NCBI RefSeq assembly: GCF_017357405.1
Contig: NZ_CP071598.1
Location: forward strand, 1,054,001 to 1,118,000
Direction: 5' to 3'
DNA length: 64,000 nt
Source of the DNA: Halomontanus rarus
Lineage (GTDB): Archaea > Halobacteriota > Halobacteria > Halobacteriales > Natrialbaceae
Shown in pieces: positions 45,237 to 53,762 of the stretch (positions are counted from its first letter, which is position 1; each line of letters opens with the position of its first letter). Under the pieces are notes generated by a model. The model did not search any database and was not told where the DNA came from. It saw nothing but the letters and a program-made list of their open reading frames with translations. The translations under genes were made by a program, and so were the position numbers.

Positions 45237-46010
45237 TCACCGGTGCATCACCGGGACGTCGCGGGCGTCGGCGTCGTCGACGTGCGTGAGGAAGGTCTCG
45301 AGGAGCGAGTCTTCGGCGTCGCCGTCTCCCCCGCTGTCACTGCGACGCTCCCCGCTGAGATCGCGCTCGGCGATACACTGCCCGTCAGCGACGATCCCCA
45401 CCCGCGTACAGATGTCCTCGGCGACCTCGATGTTGTGCGTCGAGAGGAAGATGGCGTTGTCCTCGGCGGCGTAGGTCACCAGAAACCGCTTGACCTGTTC
45501 TTGCACGATCGGGTCGAGGTTCGCCAGCGGTTCGTCGATGAAGACCACTTCGGGTTCGTGCAGGAACGCCTGCGTGATCATCACCTTCTGTTGTTGGCCC
45601 CGAGAGAGGTCGGTGTGCAACGTATCGAGTTTGCTCCGGAATCCCAACCGATCGGCCCACCGCTCGACGCGCTCGGCGACGAGTTCGTCCTCGAGCGATC
45701 GAATCTTGCCGACGAAATCGAAGTACTCGCGCGGCGTGAGGAAACTCGGCGGCGACTCCTGTTCGGGAAGGATCCCGACACGCCGTCGCGTCTCGATCGG
45801 ATCGCTCGTCGGATCCACCCCGAGCACCCGGACGTCCCCCGTGTCCGGTGTCACCTGCCCCGTCAGGATTCGGATCGTCGTCGTCTTTCCCGCTCCGTTT
45901 GGCCCGAGAAAGCCGAACAGTTCCCCCCGGGACACGCTGACGCTCATGTCGGTCAGCGCGTCCACCGAACCGTAGGACTTCTCGAGGCCGTTCGCCGTGA
46001 TGGCGGCCAT
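45237..46010 (-). CDS. ABC transporter ATP-binding protein
   Basis: Start set at MAAITANGLEKSYGSVDALT; an ATG ten codons upstream (46040) is possible. The 257-residue protein has Walker A GPNGAGKTTTIRIL, Q-loop GILPEQESP, signature LSRGQQQKVMITQAF (a variant of LSGGQ with Arg at the third position), Walker B EVVFIDEPLANLDP and switch His in FLSTHNIEVAEDI. It powers the permease encoded just downstream. An acidic insert lies near the C-terminus. Confidence 0.93.
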   Translation of the reverse strand: MAAITANGLEKSYGSVDALTDMSVSVSRGELFGFLGPNGAGKTTTIRILTGQVTPDTGDVRVLGVDPTSDPIETRRRVGILPEQESPPSFLTPREYFDFVGKIRSLEDELVAERVERWADRLGFRSKLDTLHTDLSRGQQQKVMITQAFLHEPEVVFIDEPLANLDPIVQEQVKRFLVTYAAEDNAIFLSTHNIEVAEDICTRVGIVADGQCIAERDLSGERRSDSGGDGDAEDSLLETFLTHVDDADARDVPVMHR

Positions 46011-46255
46011 CGAACTGTCGAGGATTTCACAGCCGGACATAATAACTGTGCTGGCAGATGCACAGTACGGAAATCAGAAATGAGTGGCCACGAGTTCAGT
46101 TGTGGTCGCGTCACTCGCAGGGGGTAACGACACGTCGGGGGCGCTCGTCAGCCGGGTCTTCCAGTGCCTCGAGCACTGGTGCTGGTTCGAGCGTCTCGCC
46201 CGTCGAACCGTCGAGGATTCCATCGACACGTGTTCGGGAGTACAGTCGCCTCAGA

Positions 46256-46334
46256 CTGTTTGCTGTACCGATGTCCCGGTGCAACTGCAGATCGGCCGCG
46301 GTTGCACTGACACTGATTTACAGGAGACCGTCTC
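46256..46334. repeat. 79-nt dispersed element with dyad symmetry, copy A
   Basis: The copy aligns without gaps to 56978-57056, with 63 of 79 positions identical. The middle contains ccggtgcaac and, 14 nt later, gttgcac, able to pair as a stem. The outer ends (agactgtttgctgta and tacaggagaccgtct) are also roughly inverted. It lies 60 nt past the end of a Usp gene and about 245 nt before the ABC ATPase start. It is not obviously coding: differences fall at all three codon positions. Confidence 0.7.
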
Positions 46335-46393
46335 ACGGCGGCGCGGCTCGCGAGACGACTCGAGTCGTCCCCTCGCAGCACTCGGGCCGGACC

Positions 46394-46831
46394 CTACCGG
46401 ACGATCGTGACCGGTACCGACGCCCGACGCGTCACCGTCTCGGCGACGCTCCCGAGCAGGAGCCGCGAGAGGCCCGAGCGACCGCGGCTGCCGACGACGA
46501 TCTGGTCGACGTCGTGGCTGTCGGCGTAGGAGACGATCGTCGGAGCGGGCTGTCCGGTTTCGACGGCGATCTCGATGTCGGTCGAGTCCAGTACGCCGGC
46601 CGCCTCTGCGCGCTCGCGCGCTTGCCCACAGAGTTCCTTGCCCGCCTCCTTGGCGCGCTCCTGTGCCTCCGGCGTGTAGTAATCCCCGTCGTCGTCCGCG
46701 TACTCCCCTTCCATCGGGTCGACGGCGTGCAGGACGGTGATCGTATGTCCCGCGTATTGTGAAATCGCGTGATCCAGCGCGGCCCACGACGGCTCGGAGC
46801 CGTCGATGGCCACGAGTACGTGTTTCGCCAT
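46394..46831 (-). CDS. Universal stress protein (UspA family)
   Basis: This 145-residue single Usp domain begins KHVLVAIDGSEPSWAALDHA. It ends with the ATP-binding signature IVVGSRGRSGLSRLLLGSVA (G-2x-G-9x-GS), so nucleotide binding is likely. Usp proteins are dimeric cytoplasmic stress or signalling proteins of unclear detailed function. It has a longer loop with YADDDGDYYTPEAQERAKEA. It is monocistronic, followed by the 79-nt repeat. Confidence 0.93.
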   Translation of the reverse strand: MAKHVLVAIDGSEPSWAALDHAISQYAGHTITVLHAVDPMEGEYADDDGDYYTPEAQERAKEAGKELCGQARERAEAAGVLDSTDIEIAVETGQPAPTIVSYADSHDVDQIVVGSRGRSGLSRLLLGSVAETVTRRASVPVTIVR

Positions 46832-46944
46832 ACCGGTTCCAACGAGCCGTCGCGGTAAAGCTTCTCACGTCTCGGTCCCCGGTCCGCAGTCCTCGGTCCT
46901 CGAACTTCGGAACGAACCCACAGCGTTCGGCCGTCCTCGCGCCG

Positions 46945-47661
46945 TCAGAACTCGGTCCCCTTCCGCGCCCGCTGTCCGTCCTCGATCGGGTGGCGCTCCT
47001 TCTCGACGCGGGTTACGAGATCCGCCCGCTCGAGCAGGTACTCGGGTCGTTCGTGGCTACCCGACAGGACGAGTTCGAGGGTCGGCGGTTTCGCGTCCAC
47101 GAGCTCGCAAACGTCGTCGGGCGTTATCAGGTCCCGATCGGCCGCGTAGAGGATCTCGTCGAGGATCAGCATGTGGACGCCCGCGTCGGGATCGGCCTCG
47201 AGCGGGATCGGCGCCTCGAGATCGGCGTTCGTCGCGGCATCGAGCAACTCGTGGGCCCGCTCGAGTCCGGCCTGGGCCTGCGCGGCGTGGTCGGCCTCGT
47301 CGCTGCCGTCGGCCATCCCGTGCCAGCCGTAGTGGCCGAGGTTCTCGTAGCTAAAGCCCGGTAGCGCGGCGATCGCGTTGTACTCCCCGCGGACGGCGTC
47401 GACGCTCGAGGCGCCGCCTTTCATGAACTGGAGCATGTGGACGCGGTAGCCGTGGCCCGCGGCGCGCAGGCCCATTCCCATCGTCGCCGTCGTTTTCCCT
47501 TTGCCGTCGCCCCACCAGACCTGGACGAGGCCGAACTCCTCGGGCGCGGCCGGTTCGATCGGCCGGGCCTCTGGTTTTTCGCCGCGACCGGGGGTGTTCT
47601 CGAGGACCCGGTCGCTGTCGTCCGGAGTGGACGTCTCGGCCGTCTCGTGTTCGTCGGTCAT
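46945..47661 (-). CDS. cobA: Cob(I)yrinic acid a,c-diamide adenosyltransferase
   Basis: This CobA/BtuR-type enzyme transfers adenosyl from ATP to cobalt in corrinoids. The 238-residue protein has a P-loop in VWWGDGKGKTTATMGMGLRA, then HMLQFMKGGASSVDAVRGEY and HMLILDEILYAADRDLIT (Walker-B-like), and RPEYLLERADLVTRVEKERH at the end. The first 40 residues are an acidic extension beyond the usual start. It supplies adenosylated precursor to CobQ, encoded 5.5 kb to the left on the same strand. Confidence 0.94.
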   Translation of the reverse strand: MTDEHETAETSTPDDSDRVLENTPGRGEKPEARPIEPAAPEEFGLVQVWWGDGKGKTTATMGMGLRAAGHGYRVHMLQFMKGGASSVDAVRGEYNAIAALPGFSYENLGHYGWHGMADGSDEADHAAQAQAGLERAHELLDAATNADLEAPIPLEADPDAGVHMLILDEILYAADRDLITPDDVCELVDAKPPTLELVLSGSHERPEYLLERADLVTRVEKERHPIEDGQRARKGTEF

Positions 47662-47919
47662 CGCGTACTCGGTCGGGTTCGGCGGTCAAATATCGTCCGG
47701 GTCCGGGTACGGGTCGGAGTAGGAGTCAAAGTACGAGTACGGCTACGCGAATCGAGCGACGGAGCCCGCTCTCTCGAGACTAACCGCAGCGAACCGCCCC
47801 CTCGAGTTGCTCCGTCGCGCGAGGAATCGGTCAGCGAGCGTGCGCTAGAGCTCGAGGTCCGGGCCAGGGTCGAATCAAGCCCGCGATCGGCTCACAGGGA
47901 CGAAAAGGCCGAGACCGAT

Positions 47920-49197
47920 TCAGATCACGAGCTGGGCCAGTCCGAGGAAGACGAAGAAGCCGAGCACGTCCGTCGCGGTCGTGATGAAGATCGTCGCGGA
48001 CGTGGCCGGGTCGAGATCCAGCCGATCCAGAACGAGCGGAATGACGGCGCCGAAGAACCCGGCGATGATCAGGTTGAACACCATCGAGACGCCGATGACC
48101 GCGCCGAGCAGCGGGCTCTGGTTGAAGACCGTGGCGATGATCGCCACGAGTACGCCGGTGATCGCCCCGTTCGCCGCGCCGGCGACGATCTCGTTGAAGA
48201 CGACACGGCCGCCGGTCGAGAGCGTCGCCTGTCCGTAGGCGATCCCCCGGACCGTGACGGCCATCGCCTGCGTACCGGCGTTCCCGCCCATCCCGGCGAC
48301 GACCGGCATGTACACCGCGAGGAGCGTGAACGCGGCGATCGTGTCCTCGAACAGCCCGACGACACCCGCAGCCAGAAACGCCGTCCCGAGGTTGATGATC
48401 AGCCACTTGTAGCGGCTGCGGACCTTCGCGAGCGGCCCGTCGAGGACGCTCTCCTCCTCGGCGACCCCGGTGAACTCGTAGAGGGTTTCGCCCGCCTCCT
48501 CTTCGAGAACTCGCAGAAGATCGCCCGCGTAGATGACCCCGAGGATGCTTCCGTCGTCGTCGAGGACCGCGACCGAACGCTCCGGATTCGTGCGAAAGAC
48601 CTCGAGAACGTCCGTCTCGGTGCTATCGTATCTGACGGTGGGTGTCTCGGCGATGTGGTCCGCCACGTATTCGGAGACGGTCTCCGAATCCGCGTCCCAC
48701 GCCCCCTCGAATTCGGCCGTCGCCAGCGTCGCCGCGGGTAACTCGCCCAGCAGTTCGCCGTCGTCGGTGACGAAGATCGTCGGGTAGCGATCGGTTCGAT
48801 CTTCGTACCGGCGAACGCGCCGGGCGACCTCCTCGAGGCTCCGATCGCGTTCGACGGTGACGTAATCGAGGTGCATCATCCCCGCGGCGCTCTCGGGGCT
48901 GAACTCGAGGAGGAACGCGACTTTCTCGCGGCGATCGTCGTCGAGGCGCCGAAGGACCGTCTCCCGCGTTTCCTCGTCGGCCAGAAGCAACACGTCGGTG
49001 GCCTCGTCGGGGTCGAGGCGGCGGACGAACTCCCGTAATTGCTGGCGGCTCGTGTCCTCTACGACGTCTCGCTGGATCGATTCCGGGAGCAAGAAGAACA
49101 CCTCCCGCTGGCGACTCCACGGGAGGCTCTGGAACTCCTCACCCGGGGACGCCGACGCAGCAATCGTCTGCTGTGTCTCCGTCAGTACCTCTGCCAT
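47920..49197 (-). CDS. mgtE: Magnesium transporter MgtE
   Basis: MgtE is a Mg2+ channel gated by cytoplasmic Mg2+. The 425-residue protein has an N-domain of superhelical repeats (about 30-130, FVRRLDPDEATDVLLLADEE), paired CBS domains (about 135-255, YPTIFVTDDGELLGELPAAT and SVAVLDDDGSILGVIYAGDL), then five membrane segments with PVVAGMGGNAGTQAMAVTVR, the conserved pore motif. The terminal segment is FITTATDVLGFFVFLGLAQL. Length is normal. It is monocistronic. Confidence 0.96.
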   Translation of the reverse strand: MAEVLTETQQTIAASASPGEEFQSLPWSRQREVFFLLPESIQRDVVEDTSRQQLREFVRRLDPDEATDVLLLADEETRETVLRRLDDDRREKVAFLLEFSPESAAGMMHLDYVTVERDRSLEEVARRVRRYEDRTDRYPTIFVTDDGELLGELPAATLATAEFEGAWDADSETVSEYVADHIAETPTVRYDSTETDVLEVFRTNPERSVAVLDDDGSILGVIYAGDLLRVLEEEAGETLYEFTGVAEEESVLDGPLAKVRSRYKWLIINLGTAFLAAGVVGLFEDTIAAFTLLAVYMPVVAGMGGNAGTQAMAVTVRGIAYGQATLSTGGRVVFNEIVAGAANGAITGVLVAIIATVFNQSPLLGAVIGVSMVFNLIIAGFFGAVIPLVLDRLDLDPATSATIFITTATDVLGFFVFLGLAQLVI

Positions 49198-49506
49198 TGG
49201 GATACGGTCATTCTGGACCGACTAAGGGATTCCGTCGCCGGACTCCCGATCGGTCGGACAACTGACTAGAACGGTCATATCGGTTGCCGGCTCAGCCATA
49301 CGGGGTGATCGACGAGCGTTCGCTGCATCGCGTCCCAGTCTCGATGCGTCCAGTTTCGTCTCGAGATGGCGCACATATCTACAGTATATCATACTTTCCT
49401 CTCTCCCTCGAGTGAACTCTCGTCAGGCCCGTCGCACCTCGCGCGAGCCGATCTCCGTAGAAGAAAACGGATCGGTTTTATTAGTTTCAACGACCGAACA
49501 GGATTT
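49198..49506. other. Divergent intergenic region between mgtE and a methyltransferase gene
   Basis: This 309-base spacer contains a well-placed plus-strand TATA-like TTTTATTAG (49476-49484) centred about 27 nt before the methyltransferase ATG at 49507. Another AT-rich patch (ctacagtatatcatac, 49379-49394) is upstream. No gene is supported. Confidence 0.5.
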
Positions 49507-50289
49507 ATGGAAGACGATTCGCCTGTCGAAGATCACTACGACGCGCTCGCGGATCGCTGGACGGAATTCACCGAGGGACCGTGGAAAAAGCGGGTTCTCT
49601 GGCCGATGACTCGCTCCCTTCTCCCGGAGGTTGCGGGGAAACGAGTGCTCGACGTCGGCTGTGGCGATGGCACGTATTCGGCGTGGCTCGCGGATCAAGG
49701 TGCCGACGTTCTTGGGATCGATCTGAGTCGGGAAATGATTTCCGTCGCTCGAGAGAACCACGGCGAAGACGCCGAGTTTCAGCGAGCCGACATCACGGAC
49801 TCGCTTTCGGGCGTCGACGACCGAGAATTCGATCTCGTGTGTTGCCAGCACGTGTTTTCTCACCTCCCGGAACTCGACGGTCCCCTCGCCGAATTCGCTC
49901 GGGTACTCGAGCCGGGCGGCACGGTAGTGATTTCGACGCATCACCCGTTCCACGACTTCCTCGTGGTGCGAGAACGGGAGTACCCGGAGACGAGCGAAAT
50001 CGATGGGATGGATTTGGAACCGGACGTCGATCCGCGACCGGACGATCCGACCTACTACGACACAGAGCAATTCGAAATCTACTGGGCCGGGCCGGAGAGT
50101 TCGAACCCGGGAACGTACTACCGTCGTTCGCTGAACGGATTGCTACAGCCACTCCTGGATGCCGGCTTCGAATTGCGGGAACTCGTCGAGCCTGACCTTC
50201 GAGCGGCCGTCGACGCGGACGATCTCGATCTCTCTGGAGAGCTCCGTCGTCGTCCTCCTCGTTCGATCTGTCTCCGCGCAGAACGTTGA
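49507..50289 (+). CDS. Class I SAM-dependent methyltransferase
   Basis: Start chosen at MEDDSPVEDHYDALADRWTE, which fits the TATA spacing; upstream in-frame codons are not needed. The 260-residue protein has SAM motif I GKRVLDVGCGDGTYSAWLA (about 43-61), an acidic residue after beta-2 in VLGIDLSREMI, and motif IV-like region FDLVCCQHVFSHLPELDG. The methyltransferase-11-type Rossmann domain ends near 160, followed by an extra lobe with PTYYDTEQFEIYW that may position the substrate. The substrate is unknown. It is monocistronic. Confidence 0.88.
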   Translation: MEDDSPVEDHYDALADRWTEFTEGPWKKRVLWPMTRSLLPEVAGKRVLDVGCGDGTYSAWLADQGADVLGIDLSREMISVARENHGEDAEFQRADITDSLSGVDDREFDLVCCQHVFSHLPELDGPLAEFARVLEPGGTVVISTHHPFHDFLVVREREYPETSEIDGMDLEPDVDPRPDDPTYYDTEQFEIYWAGPESSNPGTYYRRSLNGLLQPLLDAGFELRELVEPDLRAAVDADDLDLSGELRRRPPRSICLRAER

Positions 50290-50420
50290 TCTGCACTCGA
50301 GCCGCTCCGAACGATCCGGAGCAGATCCGTTTCGGACGCACGCTCCCCCTCTCTCTCGAGACCGACCACCGAATCGCATCACCCGTTTCGTCGATCGCCG
50401 GACGCGACGTCGAGAACGGG

Positions 50421-50786
50421 TTACCGCTCTTCGTTCGCCGCACCCACCCCTTCGCTTTCCCGTTCCGCGTCGGTTTGCGACGCAACGTCGATGACGCCGT
50501 CGCTCCGGACCGTGACGACCAGTTCCCGATACGGGAAACTCACCGTCTTCGGGGGCCGGCGCTCGTCCGACCGTGGAGCCGACCGCTCCTCGAGCACGAG
50601 GTCGAGCCCCTCCGGATCGACGACCTCGTAGAGCGGCTCGAGTTCCGCCACGTCCGCACCGTCGATCGCCCGCAGCATATCGACGACGGCGACACTCGGT
50701 GCCGTCGCCTCGGGATCGTATCGCGCTCGATAGACGCCGGCGTCCAGATCGAACTCGACCGTTCCGAGTAGATTAGTCGTCTCCAT
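50421..50786 (-). CDS. HalOD1 output-domain protein
   Basis: This 121-residue protein has a haloarchaeal output domain 1: EFDLDAGVYRARYDPEATAP, then SVAVVDMLRAIDGADVAELE and LEPLYEVVDPEGLDLVLEER, ending with strands ELVVTVRSDGVIDV. Such domains occur in signalling proteins, and their function is unknown. The gene overlaps the end of the Lrp-type regulator by 14 nt on the same strand, so the two are probably translated together. Confidence 0.78.
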   Translation of the reverse strand: METTNLLGTVEFDLDAGVYRARYDPEATAPSVAVVDMLRAIDGADVAELEPLYEVVDPEGLDLVLEERSAPRSDERRPPKTVSFPYRELVVTVRSDGVIDVASQTDAERESEGVGAANEER

Positions 50787-51246
50787 CGACGAGGTGCTCT
50801 CCGAAGTGGTCGAACGGTTGCTGGTGATAGCTCTTGAGGATCTTCGAGTTGACGACCTCGAACCCGAGGCTCGATAGCTCGTCGCCCACGCGAGCGATGT
50901 CGTCGGTTTCCGTCCCGACGGCCTCGATCTGGACGTTCTCTTTCCCGTTGAGAACTTCCTGTATCGCCACCACGCCGCTCACGTTCCGCGCCTGCGTGGC
51001 GAGTCGCTCCCGTTCCGGATTCGGTGCGGTACAGCTAAACAGGACGTGAAGCTGGAGTCCCGCTTTGTCGTAGTCGACGACCGGATGATAGCCGCGGATG
51101 ATGCCCTCGTTCTCGAGTTCTTCGATGCGGTTTCGGACCGTACTCGCCGAGACGCCGATCTGTTCTGCCATCTCCTGGGTCGTGATTCGCCTCGCGTCCC
51201 GTTGGAGCATATACAGAACTGCTTTGTTAGTCTCGTCTAGATCCAT
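50773..51246 (-). CDS. Lrp/AsnC-family transcriptional regulator
   Basis: This 157-residue protein has the N-terminal HTH (MDLDETNKAVLYMLQRDARR, MAEQIGVSASTVRNRIEELE). The C-terminal region (about 62-140) holds the alpha/beta sandwich used for ligand binding and oligomerisation (LQLHVLFSCTAPNPERERLA, VQIEAVGTETDDI). Members often sense amino acids. A TATA-like aagatacagg on the minus strand (around 51271-51280) suits a leaderless start. The overlap with the HalOD1 gene suggests they act in one response. Confidence 0.9.
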   Translation of the reverse strand: MDLDETNKAVLYMLQRDARRITTQEMAEQIGVSASTVRNRIEELENEGIIRGYHPVVDYDKAGLQLHVLFSCTAPNPERERLATQARNVSGVVAIQEVLNGKENVQIEAVGTETDDIARVGDELSSLGFEVVNSKILKSYHQQPFDHFGEHLVDGDD

Positions 51247-51446
51247 TCTCTCTATTCCACAGTTGATGGCCTGTATCTTGACTTTTCCGCACCGATAGAT
51301 GATTAGAGTGCTTATCCATTATTATATGGGCTGTAATTATAGTCGACACAGGAAAAATTCTGCGAAATTAGTACCCATCAATCAACATAACCCTGTTACG
51401 TACAGTAAAAAATCTAACCGGTCCGGCGTTCATACGCGTGGACTCC

Positions 51447-51725
51447 TCACCGTCCCTCCCAACTCCAGATCGAAACGACGGCCAGTCCGAGTACGAGAAC
51501 GACGAACGTGATCACGAACGCGAACCCGACGGGAGAGCCGTTCAGCGGTGCCGAAAATCCCACGCTGCCCGTCGCTATCAGGAGCCCGAACACGAGAACG
51601 AGTAACCCGAACATGGAGACGACCGCGACGCCGACCCCTTCCCGTACCATCCAGCGCGTCTCTTCCGCGTCGCGATCCGACCGTTCCGTGCGCTCGTCTT
51701 CGGGTTCTCGATAGTGTATTTCCAT
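51447..51725 (-). CDS. Small two-segment membrane protein
   Basis: This 92-residue protein has a charged N-terminus (METHYREPE-like start, actually MEIHYREPEDERTERSDRDA), then two hydrophobic helices (about 31-54 and 66-88, GVAVVSMFGLLVLVFGLLIA and VGFAFVITFVVLVLGLAVVS). No family is recognised. The long leading charged segment suggests a cytoplasmic N-terminus. The sequence between it and the Lrp gene (about 51300-51420) is AT-rich and gene-free. Confidence 0.62.
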   Translation of the reverse strand: MEIHYREPEDERTERSDRDAEETRWMVREGVGVAVVSMFGLLVLVFGLLIATGSVGFSAPLNGSPVGFAFVITFVVLVLGLAVVSIWSWEGR

Positions 51726-51834
51726 CCTCGATTCACCACCGTATATACGCCGGTCACAGTAATGAACCCCTCCTCACGGACGTTGATACCTTCTGTCACG
51801 GCTTCTATCGGACGACGTCTGCTTCGCTTCCCCG

Positions 51835-52566
51835 CTACTCTTCGTCGATTTCGACCCGTTCGCGGAGCCACGCGACCCCATCGGCGACGGTTTCGGTGTC
51901 GGTCCCGGTCACCTTCAGACGGTTCCGACCTTCGGTCGTCGGGTAACTGCCGATCGTCACGTCGAACCGCTCTCGAGCACCCGCGAGTTCGTCGACCATC
52001 GACCCCTCCGGTTGGGGCGTGTACAGCGTGGTCGATACTGTGTCGCCGTCGAACTCTTCGGCGACCTGCCCGAACAGCGCTCGCAACTCGGCCGGCACGC
52101 CCGGGAACGCGTAGACGTTCTCGAGGACGCAGCCGGGACACAGCCCTTCGGGGTTGAGCAAAACGCGACCCCCTTCGGGGAGGGCCGCCCACGCGTCGAC
52201 GTCGATCTCGAGGTCGTGTTCGGCGACCGTCTCCGGGTTGGCGTCCCGGTAGGCCGCGACGGTCTCGAGGACGTCCTCGCGGACGGCGTCTTCGACGACG
52301 AGGTCGCGGTCGAAAGCGTCGGCGATCGCGTCGGCGGTGACGTCGTCGTGGGTGCCGCCGAGACCGCCGGTCACGATCACGGCGTCGAACGTGCCGGCCC
52401 ACTCGGCGACGGTCTCAGCGATCAGTTCACGCTCGTCCGGGATGGTGAGGATGCGGACGACCGTCGAGCCGCTGTCGGTCAGTCGGCTCGCGAGCCAGGA
52501 CGCGTTCGTGTTCGTGATGTCGCCTGCGAGCACCTCGTCTCCGACGGTGAGAATGGCAACCTCCAT
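51835..52566 (-). CDS. Molybdopterin-binding / CinA N-terminal domain protein
   Basis: Start chosen at MEVAILTVGDEVLAGDITNT (ATG at 52564-52566), the usual family start; the ORF continues upstream without similarity. The 243-residue protein has the MoaB/MogA-like fold with IVTGGLGGTHDDVTADAIAD as the cofactor-binding loop and PEGLCPGCVLENVYAFPGVP. CinA N-terminal proteins have been linked to molybdopterin binding or ADP-ribose/NMN metabolism; which applies here is unclear. It is monocistronic. Confidence 0.87.
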   Translation of the reverse strand: MEVAILTVGDEVLAGDITNTNASWLASRLTDSGSTVVRILTIPDERELIAETVAEWAGTFDAVIVTGGLGGTHDDVTADAIADAFDRDLVVEDAVREDVLETVAAYRDANPETVAEHDLEIDVDAWAALPEGGRVLLNPEGLCPGCVLENVYAFPGVPAELRALFGQVAEEFDGDTVSTTLYTPQPEGSMVDELAGARERFDVTIGSYPTTEGRNRLKVTGTDTETVADGVAWLRERVEIDEE

Positions 52567-53053
52567 CGCTGTCTCCAACGCCGGCCGTGAACAAAAGCAC
52601 ACGGTCACGTCGCGGTCGCGTCCGTTCGCGTTTCTCTCCCGCTGCTCCGACGTCGCCGTCTCGACTCGGATCCGCGTTCGAAACGCGAGTGTGGGACACC
52701 ACGATCGCTTCTCCCGCTTTCACGCTCGTTTCTGTGCGCCATGCACTCGTCGGGCCAATACCTATGTGAATGCGTCGCACAGATTCGGTTGGTCTGCCAG
52801 CGTGCGTATCCCGAGCGAGCGAGTCCACCGAGTTCATATCCGCTGAGCACCCGACGATGGCAGATCAGACGAGCACAGAGCGATTCGACACACCACGGCT
52901 GACCCGACCGAGAACCGTTTCTCGGTCGCGTCGCTGTTTCGTTCCCTTGCTCGTCGGTTCGACGACTTCTCACTCGCTAACAGTCGATTTCTCACCCCGT
53001 CACGATGTCGACGAGGCGACTCCGCGCTCGATTCTCGAGACGGCCACAAGCCG
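52567..53053. other. Intergenic region
   Basis: These 487 bases lie between the CinA-type gene start and the msrA stop. Frames in it have no family motif or consistent codon bias. Nothing else is supported. Confidence 0.35.
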
Positions 53054-53584
53054 TCACTGCGTCACTTTCTCGGGGTACTTCTCTCGCACCTTCTTCACTT
53101 TCGGCGCCGCGTGCATCGCACAGTAGGCTTGATTCGGATTCTTCTCGTAGTAGTCCTGGTGGTACTCCTCGGCCGCGTAGAACTCCTCGAGCGGCTCGAC
53201 TTCCGTCACGATCGGATCGTCGTAGACGGCTTCGGCCTCGAGCGCGGCGACGAACTCCTCGACGATCTCCCGCTGGTCCTCGTCGTGGGTGTAGATCGCC
53301 GACCGGTACTGCGAGCCGACGTCGGGTCCCTGTCGGTCCCGCGTCGTCGGATCGTGGACCATGAAGAACACCTCGAGGAGTTCGTCGTAGCCGATCTCGT
53401 CGGGGTCGTACTCCACCTGAATCACTTCGGCGTGACCCGTCTCACCCGAGCAGACTTCTTCGTAGGTGGGATCTTCCACGTGACCGCCGGCGTAGCCCGA
53501 CGTGACGGACTCGATCCCGTCGAGTTCCTTGAAGGCCGCTTCGGTACACCAGAAACACCCGCCGCCGAACGTCGCGCTGTCCAT
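53054..53584 (-). CDS. msrA: Peptide-methionine (S)-S-oxide reductase
   Basis: MsrA repairs oxidised methionine. The 176-residue protein begins ATFGGGCFWCTEAAFKELDG with the catalytic Cys in GCFWC. It continues VTSGYAGGHVEDPTYEEVCS, GHAEVIQVEYDPDEIGYDEL and DPTTRDRQGPDVGSQYRSAI, all family signatures, ending EEYHQDYYEKNPNQAYC with a possible recycling Cys. The length is standard. It is a cytoplasmic antioxidant repair enzyme, monocistronic. Confidence 0.97.
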   Translation of the reverse strand: MDSATFGGGCFWCTEAAFKELDGIESVTSGYAGGHVEDPTYEEVCSGETGHAEVIQVEYDPDEIGYDELLEVFFMVHDPTTRDRQGPDVGSQYRSAIYTHDEDQREIVEEFVAALEAEAVYDDPIVTEVEPLEEFYAAEEYHQDYYEKNPNQAYCAMHAAPKVKKVREKYPEKVTQ

Positions 53585-53762
53585 ACTCTCTCTACGATTC
53601 GCTCGTGGAAAGGTGTGACGCCAAGGTGTCCACTGCTAGCGAATAGCGATCCCCCTGGTCCGACTTCGCCTCCGTCGCCGTCTCCGCCTCTGCCGTCGTC
53701 TCCCCCCGCTTCGTTCGCCTTCACTTCCACATCTACCTCCACAGCCGCCCCCTCTCCTTCGT

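Noticed and set aside
46148..46381. Short minus-strand peptide across the 79-nt element
   Set aside because: Changes between the two element copies are not concentrated at third codon positions and one copy gains a stop; not convincingly coding.
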